Source of the DNA: Scylla paramamosain
Lineage: Eukaryota > Arthropoda > Malacostraca > Decapoda > Portunidae
Reading direction: 5' to 3'
Assembly (NCBI RefSeq): GCF_035594125.1
Contig: NC_087158.1
Span: forward strand, 10,983,300 to 11,047,299
DNA length: 64,000 nucleotides
Below are positions 20,203 through 64,000 of this stretch, piece after piece. The position numbers were made by a program, and so were the translations under genes. The notes under the pieces were generated by a model, which was not told the origin of the DNA, made no database searches, and worked only from the letters and a program-made list of their open reading frames with translations. Position 1 is the first letter of the stretch. Every line of letters begins with the position of its first letter.

Positions 20203-22649
20203 ACCGCACCAGATATTGCTGCATTATGTGAGACAAAATTGAAAAATGAATAGGGAACTCCTGACATTGGTGATAAATATGATTTATGGATGAAAAATAG
20301 AAGTGACAAGAGAGGAAGGGGAATGATCATTATGACTTAAAAGTGTGTTAAAGTGGAGGGGGTAATAAAAAGTGAAGACAGGTCTTAAATTCTACAAGTG
20401 ATGATTAAAAGGTGAAAAGGAAGGATAATGAATTATGCAGGAGTGTATGTGCCACCTATGATCAATGCTTGGTAAAAAGAAGAATATGAAGAGATGTTGG
20501 TAGATGTGTTAACAGGTCTTGAAAAGACAGTGATGGAAAGTAGTGATATAGTTATTGTTGGAGATTTTAATTGTAAGGAGATAAATTGGGAAACACTGAC
20601 AACTACTGGAAGTGAAAACTCATGGAGTAATAGTCTGTTAAACTGGGTGGTGGAAAACTTAATGACTCAATGGGTAGATTGTGATTCAAGATTTAGTGGA
20701 AGAGATAAACTATCAAGACTTGATTTAGTGTTTACCAAGGATATGGAAATATCATTGAAATTATACACTATGATAGCCCTCTAGGTAAAAGTGATTGTAT
20801 GTTGATGGAATTTAAATTGAAAAATGAAAATGTAATCATTGATGAAAATTATAAGGTGAAAAGATTTAAATATAGTAAAGCTGATTTTGAAAGATTAAGA
20901 AAATACTTTGTTGCCATGGACTGGAAAGACTTTGAAGATGCAAAGATGTTCAGGAAAATGGGATGAATTTTATAAGGATATATAATTCTGTTGTGGAAAA
21001 ATTTGTAGCTAGAGGAGGATTAAGATGTAGAAAGGGTAAAGAATGGTTCAATATAAAATGCAAAGAGGCTAGAAATTGTAAGCTAAATGCTTGGAATAGA
21101 TGGAAGAAGAGGAAAACTGAGAGCAGATGGGAAGAATATATTGTTGCTAGAAATAAGTGCGTTGAGATAATAAGAATGGAGAGAAGAAACTATGAAAGAG
21201 ATATAATAGATAAGTGTATAAATGAACCCAAACTGTTCTTTAGACATATTAATGGGAAGATGAAGATGAAGGAAGGTATATCAAGACTGAAAGTTGAAGG
21301 AAAAATCTGAGTATGCACAGGACATGGCAGAGGTCATGAACAATAGTTTCAGATTGGTATTTACTGTGGAAGGGGAGCTTGATGCTGGAAAGGATAAGTT
21401 GGTAAGGAATATACTGTGTACAGTCCCAGTCAGTTATGAGGAAATACTTAAGATGATGGAAGAACTTGATGTAAATAAAGCAACTGGTCCAGATTGAGTA
21501 TCAAACTGGATATTGAAGGAATGTTGAGAACAACTGGCTGATAAAATTCACAGTCTAGTGGTGACATCACTATCACAGGGAAGAGTACCAAAAGATTGGA
21601 AGAGGGCAAATATTACACCAATATTCAAAGGAGGAAATAGGGAAAACCCACTAAATTATAGACCAGTGTCCTTGACTAGTGTTGTAAGAAAACTATGCGA
21701 AAGAACAATAAAAGAAAGATTTATGAAACACTTGGAAAGAGATAAAGTTTTGGTAAATTGTCAATTTGGATTTAGAAGGGGAAGATCATTCTCCATGAAC
21801 TTACTGTAACTTTTATTCAATGGTAATTGATATTGTGCAGGAGGGAAATGGATGGGTGGATGGTGCCTTAGTCTTGAAGAAAGCTTTTGACAAAGTACCA
21901 TACTGAAGGTTGCTATGGAAGATAGAAAAAATTATGGAAAAATTGGAGGAAGACTGCTGGAGTGAATGGAGAATTCTCTGGATAATAGAGAGATGAGAAC
22001 TGTAATACAAGACCAAAATTCATCTTGGCTGAAAGTAGCTAGTGGTGTCCCACAGGGGTCAGTGTTGTGACCGATAATGTTGTAATATATGTGAACAACA
22101 TAAATGAAGGAATAGATAGTTATATGAACTTATTTGTGGATGATGCTAAGCTGATGAGAAGGGTAGAAAATGTAAATGACTGTATGGTACTGCAAGATGA
22201 TTTAAAGATAAATAGATGGAGTAAATCTTTGTAAATGGAATTCAATTTAAGTAAATGTAAAGTAATGGAGTTTGGTAAGAGTAAGAAAAGAATACAATAT
22301 TATGAGATGGTGTGAAGTTACAGAAATCAAAAGAGGAAATGGATTTGGGAGTAACAGTTACTGAAAATTTGACTCCGAACAGACAGATTGATAAAATTAC
22401 TGGAGAGACGATGAATCTGTTAAAAAGAATAAGAATGGCATTCTCATATTTAGATGAAGGAATCATAAAAAAGTTGTTGATTTCCATGATAAGACCAAGG
22501 TTGGAATATGTGGCAATGGTGTGGTCTCCTCATATAAAGAGGGTTATTATAAAATTAGAGAGTACAATGAGCAGTCACTAAGATGGTTCTGGAGTTGAGT
22601 AAGTTGACCTATGAAGAGAGATTAAGAATGTTGGAAATTCCTACCCTTG

Positions 22650-22725
<76 letters not shown>

Positions 22726-23038
22726 TTTAATAAACATCTATAGAATGATAAATGGTATGGAAAATGTGGACAAAGAATGTTTTATAACTCTAGACACAGA
22801 GTACAAGGGGACACAGTAAGAAGTCAAAGAAAGTTAACTGTAGAAGAGACATCAAAAAGTATAGTTTTCCTCATAGAAGTGTGGACAAATGGAATGAACT
22901 CAGTGAAGACATTGTCAATGCTGTAACTGTCCATGCTTTTAAGACCAAACTGGATAGATATAGAGATGGGATACCATGAGATTACTCTCCTCTCATAAAC
23001 CACAACTAGGTAAATACAACTGGGTAAACACACACACA
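20203..23038 (+). mobile_element. LINE-C copy 2, endonuclease to 3' end
   Basis: This is the most complete LINE-C copy. EN blocks are ALCETKLKN (about 20235), IVIVGDFNCKEINWETL (20540-20595), RLDLVFTKDME and GKSD. The linker is KCINEPKLFFRHINGKMKMK. RT blocks are KATGPD followed by TGA, NYRPVSLTSVVRKLCER, VNCQFGFRRGRSF, DLFVDDAKL in altered form (LFVDDAKLMRR, about 22130), KVMEFGKSKKRIQ, and RPRLEYVAMVWSPHIKR. The RT box is VDD where relatives have ADD. The 3' end is the AACTAGGTAAATACAACTGG phrase plus (AC)n at 23030-23038. Several nonsense codons and frameshifts make it inactive. Confidence 0.85.
22656..22722 (+). repeat. (GA)n microsatellite inside LINE-C ORF2
   Basis: About 33 GA units lie in the coding strand between LENK and GDLINIYRMING, giving an Arg-Glu run in the frame. 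The related copies at 19866 (short run) and 44335 (RRKRG, no run) show that the ancestral site was a short AGGAGAAAGAGAGG purine tract. Confidence 0.95.
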
Positions 23039-23061
23039 GCTGAATGACCAGCAGATGACTG

Positions 23062-55974
<32,913 letters not shown>

Positions 55975-56289
55975 GTAAGTTATTTAAAATATGTCAAAAC
56001 ATGTGAAAATAATATTGTATCTATCTGCTTATGCATTAATTTATCAAAAGTAAGCTGCATAGTAAAGTTTGCATTAATTTTCAAGAGTAAGTAGCAGAAT
56101 TTGAGCAAAAATTCACTCATGTTTACTGAATTGGCTGTAAAGATATTGAAATTCATAAATATGTGAATATAAAATATGGCTGCAGAGGAAGGATAAAGTG
56201 TCATGAAATACTTGAAAAGAAGAATCAGATGAGTTATGCATGATGCAAAAACAAGAGCACATAAGAGGTGGAATAGGTGACTGAAAGAA
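55975..56289. other. CEP76 intron, unassigned
   Basis: AT-rich sequence after the donor, with no recognised content. Confidence 0.55.
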
Positions 56290-56861
56290 AATTTTCAGGT
56301 GATTTAGGAAATGTTTTGGAAGGAGATTAAGAATGTGTAAAAGGATGTGAGGACTAAGGATCATGACAGAGGAGGATGTTGTAGGAAGGGCAAAGTATTA
56401 TTTATGGAATTCTTAAATGTAGAAGTTAGGGTGCCTGAAATTATTGCAACAGGAATAGAGCAAGGAGTAAATGTGTTAGGAAAATTGAATGGAGGAGGTG
56501 CAGAGACAGTGAAAGGGATAAAAGTTTGGAATGGTGCAGGTTTGGCTGGATGTGCAGTCATGTTTAAAGAGTGGTGGTGGGAGTGTTGTTAAGTGATTGA
56601 TAAGATTGTTGCATGTATACATTATGAGCTGTATTGAGTGCATGTGTGTATAGGGGTAAGGATAATAGTCATGAATGTATTTTTTTTAGATATGCTCTCC
56701 TTAGGTTTATGTCCTTTAGATGTGAATAAGATATATGGCTAAGTGTTGATCAAGAGGGTCAGAGAAGGTGCCAAGGAAACTATATTCAAGTAACCATTGG
56801 TCTTGTAAAAGAACAGTTCTGAATTTTTTGTGTGGCTTAGGTGGTAGATTGTTAACCCCTA
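56290..56861 (+). mobile_element. LINE-D RT fragment, left of the piggyBac-type element
   Basis: The plus-strand text reads EFLNVEVRVPEIIATGIEQG, KLNGGGAETVKGIKVWNGAG, LAGCAVMFKEWW and, after breaks, KIYG-VLIKRVREGAKE. It follows the linker and RT N-terminus of RTE-like LINEs (the FxxLLNVE segment, the VKGLKxGKAPGxDGxxxEMLKxGG segment, the VYGRVLIxRVR segment). Frames are broken throughout. Confidence 0.65.
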
Positions 56862-57519
56862 AAGAACCAGAGGTGACTATAGCCACTTTATCAGGCGAGG
56901 ACCAGAGGCAGTTATAATCACTTTGCTAGTTTTACACTGAATTTTTGTCTATTTTTGTTGTTCAGTCATTGCTAATACTGCCTGCAAGCTAGATAGGCTA
57001 ATCTCTCAGTCTCTGCCCTGCTTTCAATATGTCCAAATGCAGTGAGAGCGATTCTGATGATGTCCTATTCCCTGCTGACTCCCTCCTGCCCTCACATCTC
57101 AACACTATGTGTATTACCCACTCACACTTGACCAATTGCTACATATCTTAGTGAGGGTGCAGTAGGGCAATAAACTAATTAGCATGCATGAAGAGAGCTC
57201 AGGGCACCCATTTTCATTAGGCACTACCCATATCCAGTCAGGTGAAACAGATGCTTGGCAGGCAGGTGACTCGTTCCCTCCAAAAGTCTCTCCTCTTCAA
57301 CTCACTGTCTTTCCATAATCAGTGCACGAAGACACATCTGGATGACATCGTTAGAAAGAGGAAGACTTGATGTTGAGTACAAAGTCTATTTCATTTACTT
57401 TTCCATTGCAGGCTAAGTTTAGGGTGTCCGTGAATGTAGGCAATTTTTGACATTTATCACTGGAGAGCTAGTCCTAGTGGGATGAAAGTCACCACCACCA
57501 CTGCTCCTTTAGGGGTTAA
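56862..57519. mobile_element. piggyBac-type non-autonomous element with TTAA target duplication
   Basis: TTAA at 56862-56865 and 57516-57519 flank a 650-bp segment that starts CCCCTAAAGAACCAGAGGTG. Its inverse end reads CCCCTAAAGGAGCAGTGGTG, a perfect 9-base terminal inverted repeat with imperfect extension to about 20. TTAA duplication and a CCC start are hallmarks of piggyBac. A short internal frame MSKCSESDSDDVLFPADSLL resembles the Ser/Asp-rich transposase N-terminus. No DDD catalytic domain is present, so this is an internally deleted copy. Confidence 0.75.
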
Positions 57520-57775
57520 AGGAGTGAAAAATTTATATATGAATAGTAGAACATGTTTTTGGTTGGGAAACAACATGGGTTTCATATTCAAGTAGGTTTG
57601 TTATAAGAAAGGGAAATGTGACGAGTGTTAAATAGAAGACCAAGTTAGTGAAAAATCACTGTAGAGAGTCAAACTTGAATTAGCTACTATTTGCAGATAA
57701 TATTACATTGGTAGTTCATTCAGAGGAGACCATTGGTAAAGAAGTTAGCAAGGGTGGGAAAAAAGAAAACAAGAG
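57520..57775 (+). mobile_element. LINE-D RT fragment, right of the piggyBac-type element
   Basis: Text resumes KGVKNLYMNSRTCFWLGNN (for the LLKGVxxFYxxSRACVRVGN segment), and LLFADNITLVVHSEETIGKE shows the catalytic FADD box degraded to FADN. Together with 56290-56861 it is one copy interrupted by the TTAA element. Confidence 0.65.
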
Positions 57776-57839
57776 TGATGTGCAATAAAAGATAAATACC
57801 AGTTTCCTTTTATTGTGCAAGACAACAGTGTTTCATGAG

Positions 57840-60509
57840 TACTCCACTCTACGTCATGACAGACTCTGCCCCCTTCCATGCTCCCTTGCCACCCCACTGT
57901 CCGCCTGTGAATACGCGACTCAGACACATCTACAACCTGTCTGTCTCATGTCATCCACACAGCCTTCAGTGTACATCATCTCCACCCCCTCCCCATCATC
58001 TCCCACACCCATGGTGTCAGCAGGTGGACATCGACCAGCAGGAGTGGCGGGCAGGGGGTGGAGGAAGCCACAGTTACAAATTTGCCACGAGCCATTGATG
58101 CAGATGATGTACTGGCAGTGTGGGTCTGCCTAGACAATTGTGCCAGTCCTGTTCCAGTACTGGCACAGGCCTCATTGCTGGACTGTCACATGATCGCTGA
58201 TCTGGAGTGGAGGGACGGGGTGGGCTGACTGGTCATGGTGTTTAATGAGTCTCCATCATGGTGGGCGTAGGCAGCCTCACATTCAGTGGCAGAATGTAAC
58301 CAATTAGGATTGAGGTGGAGGAGTTCGGGGTTGGTGGGGAGATGGTCACTGAGCACCCTGCCAAACAGAAGTTGTGTGTGGGGATTTGCCCATGAGAGAG
58401 AGGAGTATTGCGGTGTTGCGAAATGGCTTGCGCTGCCAGGTCGGTGTTGAAGGAGCCATCCTAGGAAGTACAGTTCACCATGATACATTTGCCGGTGCAG
58501 ACAGCAACTTAGGCACAACCTTTAGAATGGGGGTAGTAGGGAGAGCTGAGGCATTGGAAGACCCTCCAGTTGTGGAGGAAATTGTAGAATGCCTGTGATG
58601 TGAAGGTAGGCCCACCATCACTGGCAAGCTCTCACAGGACCCCATAGTGGATGAAGAGGGAGCAGCAGGCAGAGATGAGGCCCTCTGCGTTTGCATGATC
58701 CCAGAGGAAGTGAAATAAGTGGAGGTTCCCCAAGAAGCGGTCGACATACATAAGGTACTATTGGCCTTTGTAGGCAAACTAGTCAATGACAATGCTGTCA
58801 TATGACCACTTAGGTGGGTCAGCCAGGATGAGTGGCTCCTTGGGATGAGAAGGGGTGTGGAGATGGCAGTAGTGACAGGTCTCCAGGCGTTTCTGCAGAG
58901 CTTTGTCCAGCCCAGGCCAGTAAATATTGTGATGGGCACAGGCCTTCATCCCAGCTATACCCTGATGAGCAGAGTGAAGAGTCTCCAGGACCCTGGCCCA
59001 CAAAGTGGAAGGTATAATAGGATAGGAATCCATGAGGGATACACCACTGCCAGGTCTGAGACAGTCATGGATGCTGTAAAAGGGCTTCAGTGTGGGTGGG
59101 ATGTCATGCTTGGGAGGGAGGCCATTGTTGATGGTGTCAAGGAGGGTTAGGTAGTCCCCATCCGTGGCGCCATGGGAGCGGATGCCCTCCCATGAGACGA
59201 CAGTCTCTGGGATGTCAGAAGTGAGGGGCACTGTGGCCACAGCAAGCATGTTTGTCTCGATGCTCTCTGTCAGGTGGGGAGTGTAGAGGAGAGGCAGGAT
59301 CAGCAGACGGCAAGATGTGTCAGCTGCTAGGCTAATGGAAGACAGTGTCAAGGCCCCAGTGCCACTTATCCACCATGTGCTGAATGAAAAAAACAGTACC
59401 GCAGGGTCCTCTCCTTGAGTTTGCGGAGGTGAGGATTGGCGATGTCCTCCAGAGAACGGTCATTGAGGATGCTTAGTAGGAGCAGTGGTCAACCACAATG
59501 ATCAGGTCAGGGCAGTCCAGGAGGAACATTCTGAATTGGTCCAGCACATCTGTCACTGCAAGGGCTTCACCTTCCATGGGCGCGTAGTGAGACTCAGCGG
59601 GTGTGGGGAAGTGGGAACTAGCAAACACTAGCTTCCAGCCATCTCTGCAGCACATTGGGGCAGAAGTGGCAGGGCAAGCACAATGCTACTGGAGGAGAAG
59701 AAAACCAAGCCCAGTCTTGCTTCAGTCAGTGGCTAGGCATGTTCTTTGGCCAACCTCGAAGAAGCAGACCCCTTCCGCCACAAAGTCAGGAATGTGGTGT
59801 TTGGATGTGATGAATGCAGCCTCTAGCGTCACATCCCAGTGGAACAGGATTTTGCTCCGGATGAGGTCCCAGAATGGAGCCATGATCAGTTTGAGGCTGT
59901 AGGCCCACTTTACCTACTCTACAAGACCAAACTATGACCTGGCAAGAGTGTTGTTAATAGGTGTTGGGAGGTCATGAATGGCCTGTAGCATGGAAGGGTT
60001 TGGTTTAACACCAAAAGTGGTGATGGTGAGGCCAGCAAAGTCAGCTGGCAATTTTGCAAAGATAAATTTCTCATGGTTAAACATGATGTCACTGTGAGCA
60101 CATAGTGTGAGGTAATGGAATGTGTGCTAGAAAGCATTTTCTGTGGTGTTGTACCAGAGTAGTGAATTCTCATCACATTTGACCTTGCATGGTACATCCT
60201 GGATGATTTTGTCAAAGCGACAGGTCTACACATCACTAGCCACTAAATGTCCTTGTGGCACTCTGACATAAAGGTAGTGGCCAAATTCTGTTATAAAGGT
60301 GGTAAGTTCATGGCTCTTTGAGTGTCAAGGGGCACCATGTGGTATCCATTCCAGGCACTGAGGACAGTCTTGCAGATGCCAGATGGGACAGATTGTGCTA
60401 GATTGAAGAGGCTAGGCGTGTGGTGAGTCTCCTGATTCCATACCTTGCTGAGGGCCTGGAGATCAACCCTCCTATGGGGCTGGCCATTCTTTTTGGTGAC
60501 CACAATCAT
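57840..60509 (-). pseudogene. Ty3/gypsy pol relic, 3' part (RT, RNase H, integrase)
   Basis: On the minus strand RT begins at 60509 (MIVVTKKNGQPHRRVDLQAL, SVPSGICKTVLSAWNGYHMV). RT palm remnants follow (KVKCDENSLLW, where the family has VDD), then FNHEKFIFAKLPADFAGLTI and RNase H (SHYAPMEGEALAVTDVLDQF, LIIVVDHCSY). The integrase has its H2C2 finger (HQGIAGMKACAHHNIYWPGL, KRLETCHYCHLHT) and core (SYDSIVID, YVDRFLGNLHLF, ASDGGPTFTSQAFYNF). At the position of the catalytic Glu (PHSKGCA-x-VAV) the codon is TAA at 58511-58509. Other stops occur in the core. No LTRs were identified. The 5' part continues at 63153-63640. Confidence 0.8.
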
Positions 60510-63152
60510 GCTGTATACCTCTCACCTAACTCCTCTGACTATAATAAATTCTTTGACTAAGCTTCCAAAGTGGAGCACATTCTGACCCTCTTCCCTTTTG
60601 CAGAGATCTCCATTCTTGGAGACTTCAATGTTCACCACCAGCTTTGGCTTTCATCTCCCTTCACTGACCATCCTGGTGAACTAGCCTACAACTTTGCTAT
60701 CCTCCATGACCTAGAGCAATTGGTGCAACACCCTACTTGTATTCCTGACCGTCTTGGAGATACGCCCAACATTCTTGACCTTTTCCTGACCTCTAATCCT
60801 TCTGCTTATGCTGTCACCCTTTCTTCTCCGTTGGGCTCCTCCGATCACAATCTCATATCTTTATCTTGTCCTATCACTCCAATCCCTCCTCAGGATCCCC
60901 CTAAGCGAAGGTGCCTTTGGCGTTTTGCCTCTGCTAGTTGGGGGGGACCTGAGGAGGTATTTTGCTGATTTTCCTTGGAATGACTACTGCTTCCGTGTCA
61001 GAGACCCGTCTTTGTGTGCTGAGCGCATAACAGAGGTGATAGTGTCTGGCATGGAGGCATACATTCCTCACTCTTTTTCTCGTCCTAAACTTTCTAAACC
61101 TTGGTTTAACACAGCTTGTTCTCGTGCTATACATGATAGAGAGGTGGCCCACAAAAGGTACTTAAGCCTTCCATCACCAGAATTTCATGCACTTTATATT
61201 TCTGCCCGGAACCATGCCAAGTCTGTTCTCCAACTAGCCAAAAACTCCTTCATTAACAGAAAATCTCAAAACCTTTCAAGATCTAACTCCCCTTGTGATT
61301 TCTGGCATCTAGCCAAAAATATCTCCAATAACTTTGCTTCTTCTTTTTTCCCTCCTCTATTTCAACCAGATGGCACCACTGCTATCACATCTATTTCTAA
61401 AGCTGAACACTTTGCTCAAACCTTTGCTAAAAATTCTACCTTGGATGATTCTGAACTTGTTCCTCCCTCTCCTCCACCCTCTGACTACTTCATGCCACCT
61501 ATTAAAATTCTTCGCAATGATGTTTTCCATGCCCTCGCTGGCCTAAACCCTCGGAAGGCTTATGGACCTGATGGGGTCCCTCCTATTGTTCTCCGAAACT
61601 GTGCCTCCGTGCTTGCACCTTGCCTAGTCAAACTCTTTCAGCTCTGTCTGTCAACATCTACCTTTCCTTCTTGCTGGAAGTTTGCCTACATTCAACCTGT
61701 TCCTAAAAAGGGTGACCGTTCTAATCCCTCAAACTACCGTCCTATTGGTTTAATTTCCTGCCTATCTAAAGTTTTTGAATCTGTCCTCAACAGGAAGATT
61801 CTTAAACATCTATCACTTCACAACCTTCTATCTGATCGCCAGTATGGGTTCCGTCAAGGCCGCTCTACTGGTGATCTTCTGGCTTTCCTTACTGAGTCTT
61901 GGTCATCCTCTTAGAGATTTTGGTGAAACTTTTGCTGTTGCCTTGGACATATCAAGAGCTTTTGATAGAGTCTGGCACAAAGCTTTGATTTCCAAACTAC
62001 CCTCCTACGGCTTCTATCCTTCTCTCTGTAACTTCATCTCAAGTTTCCTTTCTGACCGTTCTATTGCTGCTGTGGTAGACGGTCACTGTTCTTCTCCTAA
62101 ATCTATTAACAGTGGTGTTCCTCAGGGTTCTGTTCTGTCACCCACTCTCTTCTTATTATTCATTAATGATCTTCTAAACCAAACTTCTTGTCCTATCCAC
62201 TCCTACGCTGATGATACCACCTTGCACTTTTCCACGTCTTTTCATAGACGTCCGACACTTCAGGAGGTAAACATATCATGCAGGGAAGCCACAGAACGCC
62301 TGACTTCTGATCTTTCTAAAATTTCTGATTGGGGCAGAGCAAACTTGGTATTGTTCAATGCCTCAAAAACTCAATTCCTCCATCTATCAACTCGACACAA
62401 CCTTCCAGACAACTATCCCCCTCTTCTTCAATGACACTCAACTGTCCCCCTCTTCTACACTGAACATCCTCGGTCTGTCCTTTACTTATAATCTGAACTG
62501 GAAACTTCACATCTCATCTCTAGCTAAAACAGCTTCTATGAAGTTAGGTGTTCTGAGACGTCTCCGCCAGTTTTTCTCACCCCCCCAGTTGCTAACTCTG
62601 TACAAGGGCCTTATCCATCCATGTATGGAGTATGCTTCACATGTCTGGGGGGGTTCCACTCATACTGCTCTTCTAGACAGGGTGGAATCAAAAGCTTTTC
62701 GTCTCATCAACTCCTCTCCTCTAACTGACTGTCTTCAGCCTCTCTCTCACTGCCGCAATGTTGCATATCTAGCTGTCTTCTACCGCTATTTTCATGCTAA
62801 CTGCTCTTCCGATCTTGCTAACTGCATGCCTCCCCTCCTTCCGCGGCCTCGCTGCACAAGACTTTCTTCTTTCTCTCACCCCTATTCTGTCCACCTCTCT
62901 AACGCAAAAGTTAACCAGTATTCTCAATCATTCATCCCTTTCTCTGGTAAACTCTGGAACTCCCTGCCTGCTTCTGTATTTCCACCTTCCTATGACTTGA
63001 ATTCCTTCAAGAGGGAGGTTTCAAGACACTTATCCATCAATTTTTTACCACTGCTTTGACCCTTTTATGGGACTGGCATTTCAGTGGGCATTTTTTTTTT
63101 ATTAGATTTTTGTTGCCCTTGGCCAGTGTCCTTCCTACATGAAAAAAAAAAA
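60510..63152 (+). mobile_element. LINE-A copy 9 nested in the gypsy RT
   Basis: It starts GCTGTATACCTCTCACC within the EN and ends with the LINE-A 3' UTR (TTGCCCTTGGCCAGTGTCCT) and a 12-base A run. Removing the 2643 bases joins the two gypsy halves in frame. This is the best-preserved RT of the family in the window after copy 1. Confidence 0.9.
60570..63059 (+). pseudogene. LINE-A endonuclease/reverse transcriptase, 5'-truncated, frameshifted
   Basis: EN blocks: [59 protein letters not shown] blocks: RKAYGPDGVPPIVLRNCASV, PVPKKGDRSNPSNYRPIGLI, SDRQYGFRQGRSTGDLLAFL, VALDISRAFDRVWHKALISK, NSGVPQGSVLSPTLFLLFIN, HSYADDTTLHFS. The C-terminus is NSFKREVSRHLSINFLPLL. Frameshifts occur at the G run near 60950, near 61912 (CTCTTAGAG, lacking the TTT found in other copies) and at the C run near 62420. 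All are length changes at short repeats. The catalytic GDFN, SDH and YADD motifs are intact, so the copy is recent but cannot make one protein. Confidence 0.88.
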
Positions 63153-63640
63153 ATGAGCACCAGGTGGTGAGTCATCTGGGAGTAGCTCAATGATGCTCAT
63201 GGCAATGTCTATGCCAAGGTCAGCCCTGACCTGCTCCTTCCAATGGTGGGGTATCAGAGCAGGAGTGTGCACAGCCTGTGAGCAGACATCAGGAGTGACA
63301 TGGATGTGCATTGGTAGGCCATTAATGGTAGGGAGTTGAGCTGATGTGTTGAAGGTCAACGAGGCAAAGGTAGTCAAGAACGTTGCCGTAGCTGTGGTAG
63401 ATAATTGTCTGTGGCTGGGTATAGTATGTAGGCTGGTGCTAGTGGGGGAGGCTCCATTGCGAGCCCAGGAGGGGTGCTGGGGAAGTGCGTGCAGCTTTCA
63501 GCGCTGCAACAGTGGGGGTAGCGATGGCAGGACAGATGAAGGGAATGAGGAGGGAACCACCCAGAGCTCCATGCATGCAGAAAGACTGAGGAAGAGACCC
63601 TGGACACCAGAGACAATGTACTGTATTTGCCAACGTATTA
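63153..63640 (-). pseudogene. Ty3/gypsy pol relic, 5' part (start of RT)
   Basis: The minus-strand frame ends ALIPHHWKEQVRADL, IIELLPDDSPPGAH at 63153, the segment that directly precedes the KKNG motif of gypsy RTs (the GIIEPxxDxSPW pattern). Upstream text (about 63600-63380) is Pro/Ser/His-rich and may be the Gag-Pol spacer. No protease DTG motif is visible. It continues at 60509 across the LINE-A insertion. Confidence 0.75.
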
Positions 63641-63718
63641 GACACACCCCAATTTTACAAGAATGTTTTGTGGAAAAATAAAATGTATTGTTTCATCATA
63701 AATTTACTGAAAAATATA

Positions 63719-63720
<2 letters not shown>

Positions 63721-63795
<75 letters not shown>
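63721..63795 (+). repeat. (GT)n microsatellite at a LINE-A tail
   Basis: About 37 TG units followed directly by the LINE-A 3' end on the minus strand. Confidence 0.95.
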
Positions 63796-63797
<2 letters not shown>

Positions 63798-64000
63798 CAC
63801 GTAAGAGGCCACTGGCCTAGGACAACAAAAATTTTGAATACAAAAGAAAGACCCGCTTAATGCCAGTTCCCAGAGATGTCAGATAGAATGATAAAAAAAA
63901 AAAAAAAACAGGATTAGTGACTTGAAGCCTCCTCTTGAAAGAGTCATAGGAAGGAATAAATACAGAAGCAGGCAGGGAGTTCCAGAGTTTACCAGGGAAA
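63796..64000 (-). mobile_element. LINE-A copy 10, 3' end (runs off the window)
   Basis: The phrases GAGGCCACTGGCCTAGGACA and GGCAGGGAGTTCCAGAGTTT match the inverse of the LINE-A 3' UTR and C-terminal codons. The poly(A) position is occupied by the (GT)n run. The remainder lies beyond 64000. Confidence 0.85.

Noticed and set aside
58475..58939. Minus-strand 154-codon Ser/Thr-rich frame
   Set aside because: Out-of-frame shadow of the gypsy integrase. The true frame carries the VDRF and SDGG motifs.
63600..63720. TATTTGCCAACGTATTAGACACACCCC motif region as a possible DNA-transposon end
   Set aside because: It resembles a dispersed repeat end, but no partner terminus or duplication could be found in the window.

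Overview
The window is repeat-rich arthropod DNA, most likely from a decapod crustacean. The support is a broken host gene with large GT-AG introns, a short TTAGG-type telomere-like motif at the left edge, long (AC)n, (AG)n and (CT)n microsatellites, and a mixture of LINE, DIRS, Ty3/gypsy, mariner, Tigger, hAT and piggyBac remnants. The species cannot be read from the sequence. There are no prokaryotic features, tRNAs, rRNAs or CRISPR arrays.

Host gene: five plus-strand exons (26512-26719, 29732-29870, 40288-40370, 50140-50325, 55728-55974) have consensus splice sites, matching phases at every junction, and together read as the N-terminal half of centrosomal protein CEP76. The first exon was not found, and the 3' exons should lie beyond 64000. 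The introns (3.0, 10.4, 9.8, 5.4 and more than 8 kb) hold most of the mobile DNA.

Left part (1-26511): degraded LINE-A copies lie in opposite orientations. A 54-bp minisatellite is split by a solo LTR, and a Tigger-like relic follows. The main structure here is one old LINE-C copy (about 6700-19370) cut into four pieces by an hAT relic, a full-length 4.9-kb DIRS retroelement and a nearly full-length LINE-A. Two more LINE-C copies and a nearly intact CR1-like LINE-B (23062-26040, one nonsense codon) follow.

Right part (26512-64000): the CEP76 introns hold further LINE-A, B, C and D pieces, a mariner relic beside the 83-bp exon, a second DIRS lineage, an RTE-like LINE interrupted by a TTAA-flanked piggyBac-type element, and a Ty3/gypsy pol whose RT is interrupted by LINE-A at a codon boundary.

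Working names used here: LINE-A is jockey-like with a SYADD RT box and a poly(A) tail. LINE-B is CR1-like with a TTATGTTC tail. LINE-C is CR1-like with an (AC)n tail. LINE-D is RTE-like. Family assignments rest on protein motifs read by eye. No database search was run.
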